Shown: positions 31,148 through 43,400 of the stretch, piece after piece
Layout: every line of letters starts with the position of its first letter
Position numbering within the stretch: position 1 is the stretch's first letter
Assembly (NCBI GenBank): GCA_027924585.1
Contig: BSBM01000076.1
Coordinates: forward strand, 9,222,001-9,286,000
Direction: 5' to 3'
Length of the DNA: 64,000 nt
DNA from: Larix kaempferi
Lineage: Eukaryota > Streptophyta > Pinopsida > Pinales > Pinaceae
The notes under the pieces: generated by a model
What the model was told of the DNA's origin: nothing
Databases searched by the model: none
What the model saw: only the letters and a program-made list of their open reading frames with translations
Position numbers and translations under genes: made by a program

Positions 31148-34100
31148 TGTCACCTACCCAAATTTTGAGAATATTATTTTACTTGCAAAATACTTTATGT
31201 TAAATTATAATTACAAAGTTTTGTAATTATGACCAAGTTTGGTCAAGGATGATTGTAATTACTGATTATTATTATTTAATAAATTAAAATAGGAGACAAA
31301 CACCCAAGGGAACTGTTAAATGAGTGTTCACTGACCCACTAGGAGGAATGGAAGTTGTTAGAAGGCATGTGACAGATGGCAGCATTTGCAATCCACCACT
31401 AGCTGTTGGTTATGGGACAACTGCCCCTAAAATTGTGGCATTATCCCCCAGATGGGTGGAAGAGAGCAGTCAGCTCATTAATGACCAATTAACCACTAAA
31501 AGGCCTAGGCAGCCTAGATAAGGCAATTCGAATTGAGCAAGGAGCTCCTACAATATTTTTTGCAGAAATATTCCTCAAGTGCATTAGGTGATCACTGAGA
31601 GATTTTAATAGGGAGTCTATGTGAGAGTGCAATTGTGAGTCTGCTAGTTATACTGAGAAGGAAAACCAGAAGTGTTGGTGCAGGTCTCTTTGACTGTTGA
31701 GTCTTTATGACTAGATAATCTACATTCTACTGCATGTTGATGTGCTAAGGCTTCTACAAAATCTTCCTCCTGGTGGTTCAGTGAACAGGCTCGGGGGTCC
31801 TAAGGAAAGCAACTTGGCTGTCTTCAGGAACAGGTTGGGTGGAACAGGTTCCTTGGGATGTTTGTTTCTCCTACAGTCAACCAGGTTCTACTATTCTTAC
31901 TTTTGTTTACAGTTAAATGTTTCTGCATGGTAGAATTATTAATTATAGTCATACAGAAGAAACTATTCTATTTTCTGATTTAAAGATGATTTGTTTTAAG
32001 AATGATTAAGTATTTTAAATGAATGATTAAATTCTTTTTTGTATTTTTCCCATACTCTTATTTGTATAGTACTCTAGTACAAAAAAGAAAAATTAATAGA
32101 GATGAGTGATAGGCATAATGCCATTGAATGAAAAGATGAATACAATAGTGTTCTTGTTAAAATTTTGTCTTTCAACTCTATCTATTTCAGATAGTAATTA
32201 CATGCATTTGAAAATTATAAATTCCATATTTTCAAGCATTTATATTCTAATAAATATAGCAGTTGCAAAAAATATTCTTTGTATAGATTTGTTATAAGTA
32301 CACACATATTATTTCTTCACAAACTATCACATTTGATTTCAAATATTAAATACAAATACCTGCACAGTAGCATCAAACCCTAAGATATCACAAACCCTAG
32401 AATCTGAATGTTTATTTTAGTACATAGTTCATAAACTTCTCATCAAGCCATTCATGGAAAACTTTAGACATTTATTTCTGAGGCTATAGCAGATATGATT
32501 TTCCAAACCCCAACTAACATTTCCTCTTATACATGTCGAGTTTACTAACAAGACACTAAACATTACTTAGCAGAAAGTATGATTTTAGTATCAATGTCTA
32601 AACAATAGCTTACAACCCTAACTAAAAACATACACAGTGTCTACACCATTTCATGCACGGGTTAAGGCCCAGTCTCGGGTACAAAAGTTCAGTACAGGCA
32701 AGGTTTCCAACGAAAGCTACAGGTAGGGTTTCATTCATGATACAAAATAGAACCCTGTGGCACTAGCCATTTCGAAAACGTATAACAGACCGAACTTCAT
32801 CTTATCACAATTCCAAAACATAAATATCAACATCGGAAACGAAGTACAGGAAACATCTATCAACATTTATGCAAACCATAACTCTTGGCCAAAGACAACT
32901 ATAGTTGTTCGGCACCACTTTAATAGTTATATAAACAATTTCTCAACCATTACTTTAAAACACAATGTTTCATTACAAAACGAGCCATTGTTTTATAAGT
33001 GCAAGTGAACCCTCGACTCTTGGCTTCCCATTCAAAAATTATAAATAAAACCTTAATAAAGTTTACATCATGGACCTGTCAAGGTTCCAACATTACACAG
33101 GGTCTATCCCTTATCAACCAGAAAACTAAAACGAGTTCAAAGTTCCATAAACTACACAGGGTTTTACCCTTAACCAACAGCAGTACAGACACAAGTTCGA
33201 AGTCTTTTCAAACGACGCAGCCAGGCATCACAGAGCCGAATAGCAACTTAAAAAACTGAGGGTTATCCTCTCTACAACTTTTATCAAATTAAAAACATTA
33301 AAACTTAACATTCGGCCATTACTCCAACAGGGTCGTGCATTTCCAACTCTCGACACATTGCACTCATCAACTAAACCTTGCAAAAGGCACCTACGAGGTT
33401 TCAAGAACCACCGGGGATTACCAGGAAGTATATGCATCATCTCCATTCCAAATCTTATGCATATCAACCTCCTACGAAGTGGGTACTTGCCAAGGCACAG
33501 TTTGAAGGGTTAAAAACAAGAAAACACAAATATAAAAGTAAGTAACATAGTATTACATTCATTATCGTAAGAACTTACCCTTAGAAACGAATCTCCTGAA
33601 CATTGGCACACTACACCCACAAAACGACGAAGCATGATAGCATTCACAACAAACTACGAATTCAACAACTGACAGAAGAACCACACACAACCATTATGGC
33701 TGTATCGTGGCTATATGGCACAAGAGCGTAAGCCTGTAACTATTAAAACTATCTCTCATAGGTCCAAGGTTCGAAACCGAGGAAGGATTCCTCCTCACAG
33801 AAAACCACTAAACCCTACATTGCAGCAAATGGTCAGCTCTGCGACCTTACCACTAAACGCAACAATGAATGCCAGAAAACCAATTTTCATTACTTACCAA
33901 TGCGAGATTAGGGTTTCATTCTTAGCCCTAGATCTTATCGAGATCAATGGTGATTTAGCTACCAAATCGAGCACGTTGATATTTGAGCAACCATAGCATT
34001 AAATACACATTGATTACTTCATCTACCAAATCACCAAGTCAGCAGACCGAGAGCTAGTACATGGCACAACTCATCATTATTTGGTGCTCATTACAAACTC

Positions 34101-35558
34101 ATTCACGTGGAGACCATCCAACCGAGCTTTCCACTTCACATAACAGATAGGTGACATAAATGCTAGGGCTTGTCAGTGCCAGTTTGGAAAACATGCCAAG
34201 TACCGAACTTAATACCCTGTCAACATCAAAAGCATTGCAATATTAGATCCATAAGTGCACACTTTATATAGTTCAAAGAATTGTTTTAGGCATCGTAACA
34301 ATTGTATTATATTGCAATGTTTTATGTGAACGCATAGTCACTTTATAATATTTACATTTCATTTCTATGGCTCGTGTATAGTCATATAGGATAAAGCTTA
34401 TATGTCTCATATATTAGCCATATAAATTGTTAATCAATTGATAAATGGAGACCATAGATATAGTTAGGATTTTATCTATGCATAAGCATAATGTTAGTTA
34501 TAGCATAGATACTATGTACATTATATGTTTCACATATTAGCTATGTATTGTAATCAATTGAGAAGAGTAAGACTATAAGTATAGTTCACATGAAAATTAT
34601 AATGTTAAATCATTGCATATTCACAATATATTCATATGTTAGCCATGTATAGCAAAATCTAATGATAAATGTAATACTATAGGTATAGTTTAAGTGGTGA
34701 CATTTTACACTCTAATGCTAAGTTCATAGCACAAGCACTAGTCAATATACTTTTCATATATTAACTATGTAATGATAATCAAATGATAAATTTGGGACTT
34801 AGAATAGTCTAAGCTTTGTAGATGCAGAATGTAATGATAGTTCAATAGTACAAACACTATTTCTACAAGCAGAATTACCAATGGACATTGGTATCGCTGT
34901 TTTGATATTAATGACAATAGTTATATGATAATAAACATAGTATTATAAAAAAAATTTGACGAAGTGATTTTATATTACAGAAGAGTTTGTAAGCCAGCAC
35001 GTAAACTAGAATTGGAACCAAAATATCCATACCTCCAGTAACTTGTTTCGCAAGGAAGTACTTAGCATTTTAATATTACATTGACGATGAATTGAAAGAC
35101 ACATGTATTCTTAACACATGTTTGTCATAGAAATTCTTACCTGCGGTTTGCACATGGAAACATGATTCAAATGCCTTAGCTAAATGTAGCTAAGTAAACC
35201 CCAGGGTACCTTGTAGGACCCCTTCGTCATCATACAAACAAACTGTCAGCACATCACCAAGAACATCATAATAATACAAACCTATGAATAACATGTAATC
35301 TCATTTAGAACTTAAGCATATCTGTAAATTGTAATCTTGCATACAATCATAAAAGATCTTTCGTTAAGGAGATTAGCATCCATTTAAATGAGAAATAGAA
35401 AATACAACTACATCATATTTTATTTATTTGACGTGTCATCGTTATTAATTATCCTAGTTAAGAATTTTAATTATTTATATGTTCCGCATTAACAACTTCG
35501 ATAATTATTGCTATTTTAATTTTTTTTTTAAATTTTGGTATTTTTACGGGATGTTACA
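31148..35558 (+). repeat. 5' LTR of Gypsy B (4411 bp)
   Basis: It starts TGTCACCTACCCAAATTTTG and ends CGGGATGTTACA. It aligns along its length with 40418-44774. The first ~205 bases differ from the 3' LTR at only two positions, while the following parts differ far more, and several indels of up to about 100-300 bases separate the copies (a segment near 41430-41545 is absent here). No coding sequence was recognised in it. Confidence 0.95.
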
Positions 35559-35560
35559 TG

Positions 35561-35572
35561 TGGTATTAGAGC
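35561..35572 (+). other. primer-binding site of Gypsy B
   Basis: TGGTATTAGAGC lies 2 bases after the LTR. It has one mismatch to the initiator-Met tRNA site, itself a C-to-T change. Confidence 0.9.
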
Positions 35573-35700
35573 TCACATTCGAACTCTAGGCCTGAAAAGG
35601 TCCAAAGAACACGCAGCAGAAAATTTTATTACAACAGATATCTTACTAATTAAAATTTAAACTATTTGTGTTATACATAAATTGTTTTTAAGCTACAGGT

Positions 35701-37012
35701 ATGGAAGGATCAGCTGAACACATAGAGGACATATTCTGACCCAACAGTCATAGCACGGGACAACATTATGAAGAAGAAGTCCATGGCGAATTAAATGAAA
35801 ATTCATCAGAATTATTACATGCATTTCAAGAGTTAAAAGCAGAAATCAGATCTGTAAAACAAGACTGAGAAAATTCTAAAGGCACAGGAGGAACTTAATC
35901 AAGTACTGTTCGAACAGTTCCCAACTCATGAATATGATAGAGAAATTGAAAATAACCCAAGATTGAAGATTTACCTCATCGAGACAGGGGTAAGAAAATG
36001 AAAACTGATGATGCAAACAACATTTCAACATCATCAGAAGCTGCCCAAAACGAAATTATTCAAGTGATAGTATCGAAGGAGACTACAAACCTAAAAGAAA
36101 AAGTCACAAACAGTATGAACAGATTTCTGAGGATTTCAAGAAAATCAAACCCCCACCCTTCAATGGTGAAACTAAGAAAGGAGAGACAGCAAAAGCATGG
36201 CTATCCGGCATGAAGAAGTACTTCCAAATTTATGATTATTCAGAATCATTGAAGGCAAATATGGCAATATACAACTTGATAGGGAAAGCATATATTTGGT
36301 GGTAGGACATCAAAAGAGTAAAGGGCATCAAAGACAAGGATGCGAATTGGAGCACTTTTAAAAGATACTTCAAGAAAAAGTTCTTATCTGAACAATACTA
36401 TGAAGAAAAATCCAAGGACTTCTATGATTTAAAGCTGGGGAGTATGAACATTAAAGAGATGAATAGTAAATTTCTGAATTTACTGAGGTATGTGCCATAC
36501 CTCGTGGAAGAAAAAACGAAGATTTAGAGATACCTGAGTTGTCTACTTTTCAACATCAAGGACAAAATCGAGTATGACAATCCAAAGACCTTAGAAGAGG
36601 CCATGAGGAAAGCAACTTTCTATTATGACACTAATCGGAAAAGAGAAGGGATATCTAACTGGAAAAAGCATAAACCCAACAACTTTGAGCTGAAAAAGAA
36701 AAATTTCAGTTTTAGTGGAAATTTTGGTTTCGGCCAAAAGAAAAATTTTTAGAATCAAAATTTTCAAGGAAACAACCCCAGAAATAGTCAGCAGCAGAAT
36801 TTTACAGCTCCTAGAAATACTTCCAATGCTACCATAACTAATGACCAAAAGGCACCTATCAAATGTTTTGAGTGTCAAGGTCCTCATTATGCATCAGAAT
36901 GCCCCAGGAGGAAGTGGATAGCTAACAATATTCACTCCATACAGACTAAACCTACTGTTGGAGACTTGGCAAGGGAGATGCCCATAATTAATGTAGCACT
37001 AGACAACAGGTA
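35701..37012 (+). pseudogene. Gypsy B gag
   Basis: The ATG at 35701 opens MEGSAEHIEDIF. The capsid region includes AKAWLSGMKKYFQIYDYSES, AIYNLIGKAYIWW and FLNLLRYVPYLVEEKTKI, then YDNPKTLEEAMRKATFYYD. A zinc knuckle of good form, KCFECQGPHYASECPRRK (C-x2-C-x3-HY-x4-C), is near 36865-36910. Stops interrupt at about 35740, 35868, 36305, 36525, 36750 and 37010; those at 36305 and 36750 (TAG) are readily explained by CAG-to-TAG. Gag packages the element RNA. Confidence 0.88.
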
Positions 37013-37514
37013 AGCAGAACATCAAGTCTCTATGGTAGAGATTGAAGGTATGCTACAAAACCACCCTGTCATTATTTTGATTGATCCAGGTGCTAGCCTA
37101 AGTTATATATCACCATATGTTGTAGAAATTTTTAAATTGCAAACAGAAAAATTCAATAAATCCTGGTTAGTTAGACTAGCAACATGAACAAAAAGGAAGG
37201 TATCTGATTTTATTGAAAGTTGTGTTTTATCTATCAATCTGTTAAAGACACAAACCAAGTTGAATGTTTTACCTTTAGGATTCTATAATATCTTAATTGG
37301 AATGGACTGGTTAGAAGTCCATCATGTCATTCTGAATTGCTATGAGAAAAGTTTTACTTGTTTAAATGATGAAGGAAAAACAATAGAAGTAAAAGGTATT
37401 CCAAGAAAGACATCACTTAGACATATTTCAGCTATGCAAGTAAAGAGAGCAGATAGAAAAGGATGTCAAATGTTTGCAGTAAATGTGGTGAATGATGAGT
37501 TTATTACTAAATAG
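37013..37514 (+). pseudogene. Gypsy B protease
   Basis: VSMVEIEGMLQNHPVIILID followed by PGASLSYISPYVVEIF gives the active-site motif as D-P-G-A. Then LNVLPLGFYNILIGMDWLEV matches the flap and second half. A TGA near 37185 breaks the frame. Protease would cleave the gag-pol precursor. Confidence 0.85.
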
Positions 37515-38900
37515 GACAAACTGAAACTAGAGGATATACCTGTCCTAAAAGATTTCAAAGATATTTTTTCCTGAGGAGATTCCAGGATTACCGCCTAAGA
37601 GAGATCTAGACTTTACCATCGTGTTAATACCGGGAGCAGTACCGAATTCTAAAGCTCCATATAGGATGAATATACTGGAATTAAATGAGTTGAAATCACA
37701 GTTGAAGGAACTGATTGATAAAAACTTTATAAGACCTAGCGTGTATCCGTGGGGAGCACCTGTTATATTTGTTAAAAAGAAAGATGGCACTTTAAGACTG
37801 TGCATAGATTATCGGCAGCTGAATAAGATGACAATCAAGAATCGATATCCGTTGCCCCGCATAGACGATCTATTTGATCAACTGCGTGGAGCAACGATAT
37901 TTTCAAAGATTGATTTAAGGTCAAGATATCATCAAGTTCGTGTGAAGGATGATGATATTTTTAAAACAGCCTTTAGAACTTGATATGGACATTATGAGTT
38001 CGTAGTCATGCCATTTGGATTGACTAATGCTCCGGCTGTGTTTATGTGTTTAATGAACAATATTCTACACAAATACTTAGATAAGTTTGCTATTGTGTTC
38101 ATAGACGACATTCTAGTGTATTCTAAAAGCAAAGAAGAGCATGACAAACATCTGCGTATTAGTTTACAAGTTCTGAGAGATCATCAACTATACGCTAAGT
38201 TTAGTAAGTGTGACTTTCACAAGGATAAAATTCAGTATTTAGGGCACATAATTTCCAAGGAAGGAATCTCAGTTGACCCTGATAAGATAAAAGCCATTAA
38301 TGATTGGCCGGTTCCTAAGGATGTGTCGGATGTACAATCATTTATGGGTATTACTGAATATTATAGAAAATTTATAGAGGGTTTTTCAAAGATTGCAAAC
38401 CCCATAACCTACTTACAGAAGAAAGGGAAGAAATTTGTGTGGGATCAGAAATGTTCAGACAGTTTTAAGAAGTTAAAAGAATTACTAACTACAACGCCTA
38501 TTCTGAGGATTGCAGATCCTAACAAGGATTTTATAGTATGCACCGATGCGTGTAATGACGGACTCGGTGGAGTCCTAACACAAGAGGGACATGTTGTTGC
38601 ATACGAGTCTAGAAAGCTGAAAATACATGAGAGGAACTACTCTACTTATGATTTAGAGTTATTAACAGTAATTCACTCTTTAAAAATGTGGCGTCACCCT
38701 CTTATTGGCAGAAAATTTACCTTGTTGACAGATAACATGGGACTGAAGTATTTATTAGATTAGACAAATTTGAACACTAGACAAGCTAGATGGTTAACTT
38801 TTATAAGTGAATATGATTTTGAAATTCAGCATATTAAAGGGAAAGAGAACAAGGTTGCTGATGCATTAAGTCGAAAAGCAAAGTTGAATTTTAATTCAGC
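37515..38900 (+). pseudogene. Gypsy B reverse transcriptase and RNaseH
   Basis: RT begins with [19 protein letters not shown] and [19 protein letters not shown], then [20 protein letters not shown] and [24 protein letters not shown] at 37981-37983 precedes [17 protein letters not shown], where the family has CGA (Arg), a C-to-T change. The catalytic FIDDILVYS is intact. RNaseH follows with [31 protein letters not shown] and [13 protein letters not shown], so its Asp/Glu/Asp positions are present, and ends VADALSRK. The TAG at 38761-38763 sits where the family has Gln (CAG). Only a few changes separate this from open frames. Confidence 0.93.
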
Positions 38901-40203
38901 CATCAGTACATACTCAACAGATTTTGAAAATCAAATCCTTGAAGGGAGTGAAACAGATGAGGAATACAAAAAATTACAAGAAAAGACAGCAAATAGCAAT
39001 TTTGATAATTCTATGGCAGATTTCAGTTTAAAGGAAAATGGACTATTATTATACAAAAACAGATTGTATGTACCCAGTATACCAGAAGTAAAAATTTTGA
39101 TTTTAAATGAGATGCACAAAAGCCATTACTCTGGTCATCCAGGTTATCAAAAAACCATCACTATGCTACTGAAAGAGTACTATTGGCACAGAATGAAGGA
39201 TGAAGTAGAAGAATACATAGCTAAGTGTTTGGACTGTCAAAAGGTGAAGGTTGAGCATCAACATCTGGCTGGACTGTTGCATCCATTTCCTATACCTAGC
39301 TGGAAATGGGAAGTTATAAGCATAGATTTTATTACCGGACTACCCACAAATCAAAAACAAAATGACTCTATCATGGTGGTAGTGGATAAACTCAGCAAGG
39401 CATCACACTTTATACCTGTGAAGACTACTCATTAGGCTCCAGACATTGCAGAAATATTCATGAAATAGAATTTTCGATTACATGGGATACCAAAAGTGAT
39501 AATTTCAAACCGTGATTCTAAGTTTACTGGAAACTTCTGGAGGTCTTTGTTTAAAGGGTTGAATACAACCTTAAACTTCAGTACAACATTTCATCCACAA
39601 GCGGATGGACAGACAGAAAGAGTGAATCAAGTATTGGAATACATGCTTAGGATGCATGTTAAGGATCAGCGTGGTAAGTGGGAAGACTACTTGCATTTAG
39701 CAGAATTTGCATATAATAACCATTATCATGCATCAACCAGGCTTAGCCCTTTTGAAATTCTTTATGGTAGAAAATGTGATACACCTGTTTCTTGGAATGA
39801 CCCAGTAAATAGAGTTATTTTAGGACCTGAATTGTTGCAGGAATTAGAACTAATTGTGAAACAGGTACAAAGAAATCTTAAAGCTGCCCAAGATAGGAAA
39901 AAGAGTCAAGCAGATCTTAGAAGGACTCATAAAGAGTTCCAGGTTGGTGAACATGTTTTTCTTAAGGTAAGACCGAAAAAGAGTTCATTGAAATTGGGAA
40001 GCTGTGCCAAGTTGGCACCCAGGTATTGTGGTCCTTTTGAAATGTTTTCAAGGGTTAGACCAGTGGCATACGAACTGGCTTTGCCACCAAATTTCAAGAT
40101 ACATAATGTTTTTGATATATCATTTTTAAAGAAGTATGTACATGATGCTACTCATGTTGTAAATTGGAATTATGTACAGGTGGGACAAGATGGTGATTTT
40201 TAG
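38901..40203 (+). pseudogene. Gypsy B integrase
   Basis: The zinc-binding HHCC is visible as H..SHYSGHPGYQ..., then CLDCQKVKVEH. The DDE core is present: ISIDFITGLP (first Asp), IISNRDSKFT (second Asp) and HPQADGQTERVNQVLEYMLR (Glu). The C-terminal GPFEM....VAYELALPP and HNVFDISFLKKY follow the family. TAG stops at 39433-39435 and about 39467-39469 sit where Gln codons are expected. The integrase would insert the DNA copy; a chromodomain follows directly. Confidence 0.92.
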
Positions 40204-40377
40204 GTGGAACCGGACTGTATCCTCAAAAGGAGGGAAACTCTACTCCGGAATCGCACCATTGGGCAGGTAAAGGTGCAATGGAAGCACCTTAGCTCAAAAG
40301 AGGCAACCTGGGAGTTGGAGAGTAGTATGCGGGAAGCATACCCAACTCTGTTTCAGGAACACTTAGAGAATGATTAA
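40201..40377 (+). pseudogene. Gypsy B chromodomain
   Basis: After a TAG at 40201-40203 the frame continues VEPDCILKRRETLLRNRTIG, then QVKVQWKHLSSKEATWELES and MREAYPTLF, ending at the stop at 40375-40377. This matches the chromodomain of plant Tekay/Del-type chromoviruses (EP..IL.RR...LRN......VLW......EATWE.E..M...YP.LF), which directs integration to certain chromatin. The aromatic W in VQW and the EATWE core are kept. Confidence 0.88.
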
Positions 40378-40404
40378 ACAACATCGAGGACGATGTTGAG
40401 ACTT

Positions 40405-40412
40405 AAGGGGGG
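40405..40412 (+). other. polypurine tract of Gypsy B
   Basis: AAGGGGGG is separated from the LTR start (40418) by TTGTA. A 5-base gap is unusual, because the tract normally abuts the LTR; the LTR start is fixed independently by the 5' LTR and the ATCCC target copies. Confidence 0.75.
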
Positions 40413-40417
40413 TTGTA

Positions 40418-43400
40418 TGTCACCTACCCAAATTTTGAGAATATTATTTTATTTGGAAAATACTTTATGTTAAATTATAATTACAAAGTTTTGTAATTAT
40501 GACCAAGTTTGGTCAAGGATGATTGTAATTACTGATTATTATTATTTAATAAATTAAAATAGGAGACAAACACCCAAGGGAACTGTTAAATGAGTGTTCA
40601 CTGACCCACTAGGAGGAATGGAAACTATTAGAAGGTATGGGACAAATGGAGGCATTGCACTTCACCACTAGCTGTTAGTTATGGGACAACTACCCCTAAA
40701 TTTGTGGCATTATCCCACAGGTGGGTGGAAGAGAGCAGGCAACTCATTAATGACTAGTTAACCACTAAAAGGCTTAGGCGGCCTAGATAAGGCAATTCGA
40801 ATTGGGAAGGAAGCCTACAATATTTTCTGCAGAAATATTCCTCAAGTGCATTAGGTGATGACTAAGAGATTCGAATAGGGGGGCTATGTGAGAGTGCAAC
40901 TGTGAGTCTGCTTGTTATACTGAGAAGGAAAAACCAGAGGTGCTGGTGTAGATCTATTTGACTACCGAGTCTTGGTAACTTGACAATCTATATTCTACTG
41001 TAAGTTGATGTACTAAGGATTCTATAGAATCTTCCTCCTGGTGGTTTAGTGAACATGCTCGGGGGTCCTAATGCAAGTAACTTGGTTGTATTTAGGAATA
41101 GGTTGGGTGGAACAGGTTCCTTGGGCTGTTTGTTTCTCCTACAGTCAACCAGGTTCTATTGTTCTTACTTTTGTTTACAGTTAAATGTTTTTTGCATGGT
41201 AGAATTATTAATTACAGTTATATAGAAGAAACTATTAAATTGTTTGGTTTAAAGATGATTTGTTTTAAGAATGATTAAATTCTTTTCTGTATTTTTCCCA
41301 TACTGTTATCTGTATAGTACTCTAGTACTGAAAAGAAAAATTAATAGAAATGATTGATAGGTAGAATGCGATTAGAATGAAAGGTTAAATATAGTAGTTT
41401 TTCTTGTTAAATTATGTCTTTTAATCATAAATAAAACGCAGGAAATAATACAGTATAATATAAACAGGTGTACAGTATTCATCATCTAATTCTTAAATAA
41501 AAATACATTTTATTTATGCAAAGGTTTATACTTTCCCTTTTAACTATCTATTTCAGATAGTAATCGCATGCATTTCAATATCATAAATTCCATATTTTCA
41601 AGTATTTATATTTTAAAAAAATAGCAGCTGCAAAAACTATGTTCTGTATAAGATTGTTATAAGTACACACATATTATTTCTTCACAAACTATCACATTGG
41701 ATTTCAAATATTAAATACAAACTTCGTCCTTGTAAAATCAAAACCTTAGGATATCACAAAGTCTAGAATCTGTTTGTTTATTTTAGTACACAGTTCTTAA
41801 ACTCCTCATCAAGCCATTCATGGCAAACTCTACACATTTCGACAACCATACCATCTCTTATATTTGTCGAGACTACTAACAAGACTTTAAGCATCACTTA
41901 GTAGAAAGCATGATTCAGTATCATTGTCTAACAATAGCTCACAACCTTGGCAAGAAAATATACACAATATCGAAATGTTCACATGTACGAGTTAAGGTCC
42001 ATTTCGTGGGCTCAATTTCTTTGTACAAGCAAGGTCGCCAACGAAAAACTATAGGTAGGGTTTCATTCTTTGAAACAAAATAGAACCCTGTGGCAATAGC
42101 CATTTCAAAATTGTATAAGCAGACTTTATCTCATCACAATTCCAAAACATAATTATCAGCAATGATAACGAAGTACAGGAAACAACTATCTACAGTTATG
42201 CAAACCATAACTCTTGGCCAAAGAAAACTAACGTTGTTTGGCATCACAACAACAGTTATATAATTGTTTTCTCAACCATTATTTTAAACAAAATATTTCA
42301 TTTGCAAACGAGCCATTGTCTTACAGAAAAAGGTGAACCCTCGGCTCTCAATTCACATTCAAAACTATAAATTAAACTTTAACAGAGTTTACATTTCGGA
42401 CTGTTTCACAATTCCAACATTACACAGGGTCTATCCCTTATCAACCAGAGAACTAAAACGAGTTCAAAGTTCCACAAAACTACACAGGGTTTAACCCTTA
42501 ACAAGTAGCAATACAAACATAAGAACAAAGTTCTTTTCAAATGACGCAGCTAGACATCATAGAGCTGAATAACAACGTAAAAAACTGAGGATTATCCTCT
42601 TTACGGCATGGAGCAAATTAAACAGTAAAGCTTAACACTCAGACATCACCCGATTCATGTCGAATATTTCCAACTCTCAGCACATAGTAATCACCAACAA
42701 AACCATACCAAGGCACCTTCGAGGTTTCAAGAACCACCAGAGCTTACCAGGAAGTGGATGCACTATCCCCATTTCCAAATCTTTTGCTTCGCAACCTCCT
42801 ACAAAGTGGGTACCTGCCAAAACATAGTTCGTAGGGTTAAACCAAAAAACAAGAATATAAAGTTAAGCATCACAGTAGTGCATTCACTATCATAAAACAC
42901 TTACCCTCAGAAACGAAGCTCCTGAACATTAACACACCACACCAACAAAATGACGAAGCATGATGGTACTTGACAACAACCACAAGCTAAACACAGAAGA
43001 CCATTTTCACAAACTAGAGGATCGAACCCAGTTCAAATTACATTCAATACACTAACAGAAGAATCCCCATCACTAATTTGGCGTATTGTGGCTATAGTGC
43101 AAAGAGCTTAAGCCTGTAACTTGTAAAACTATCTCTCACAGGTCCAAGGTTCAAAACCGAGGAAGGAGTCCTCCTCACAGAACTCCACTAAACCCTACAT
43201 GTTAGCAACCTGTCAGCCTCACAAATCGAACTCTAACGTGCAGACCAGGAAACTCTCCATCACTACATACAACGAGGTTTTAGGGTTTCTCTTTCAACGA
43301 TCAAGATCTAGTGAGATCGACGAGCAAGAAGGTGCCAACCAGCTACATTGAAAGTCGAGAAATGATCACATTTATACCTCATTAATTGCAACAACCACGA

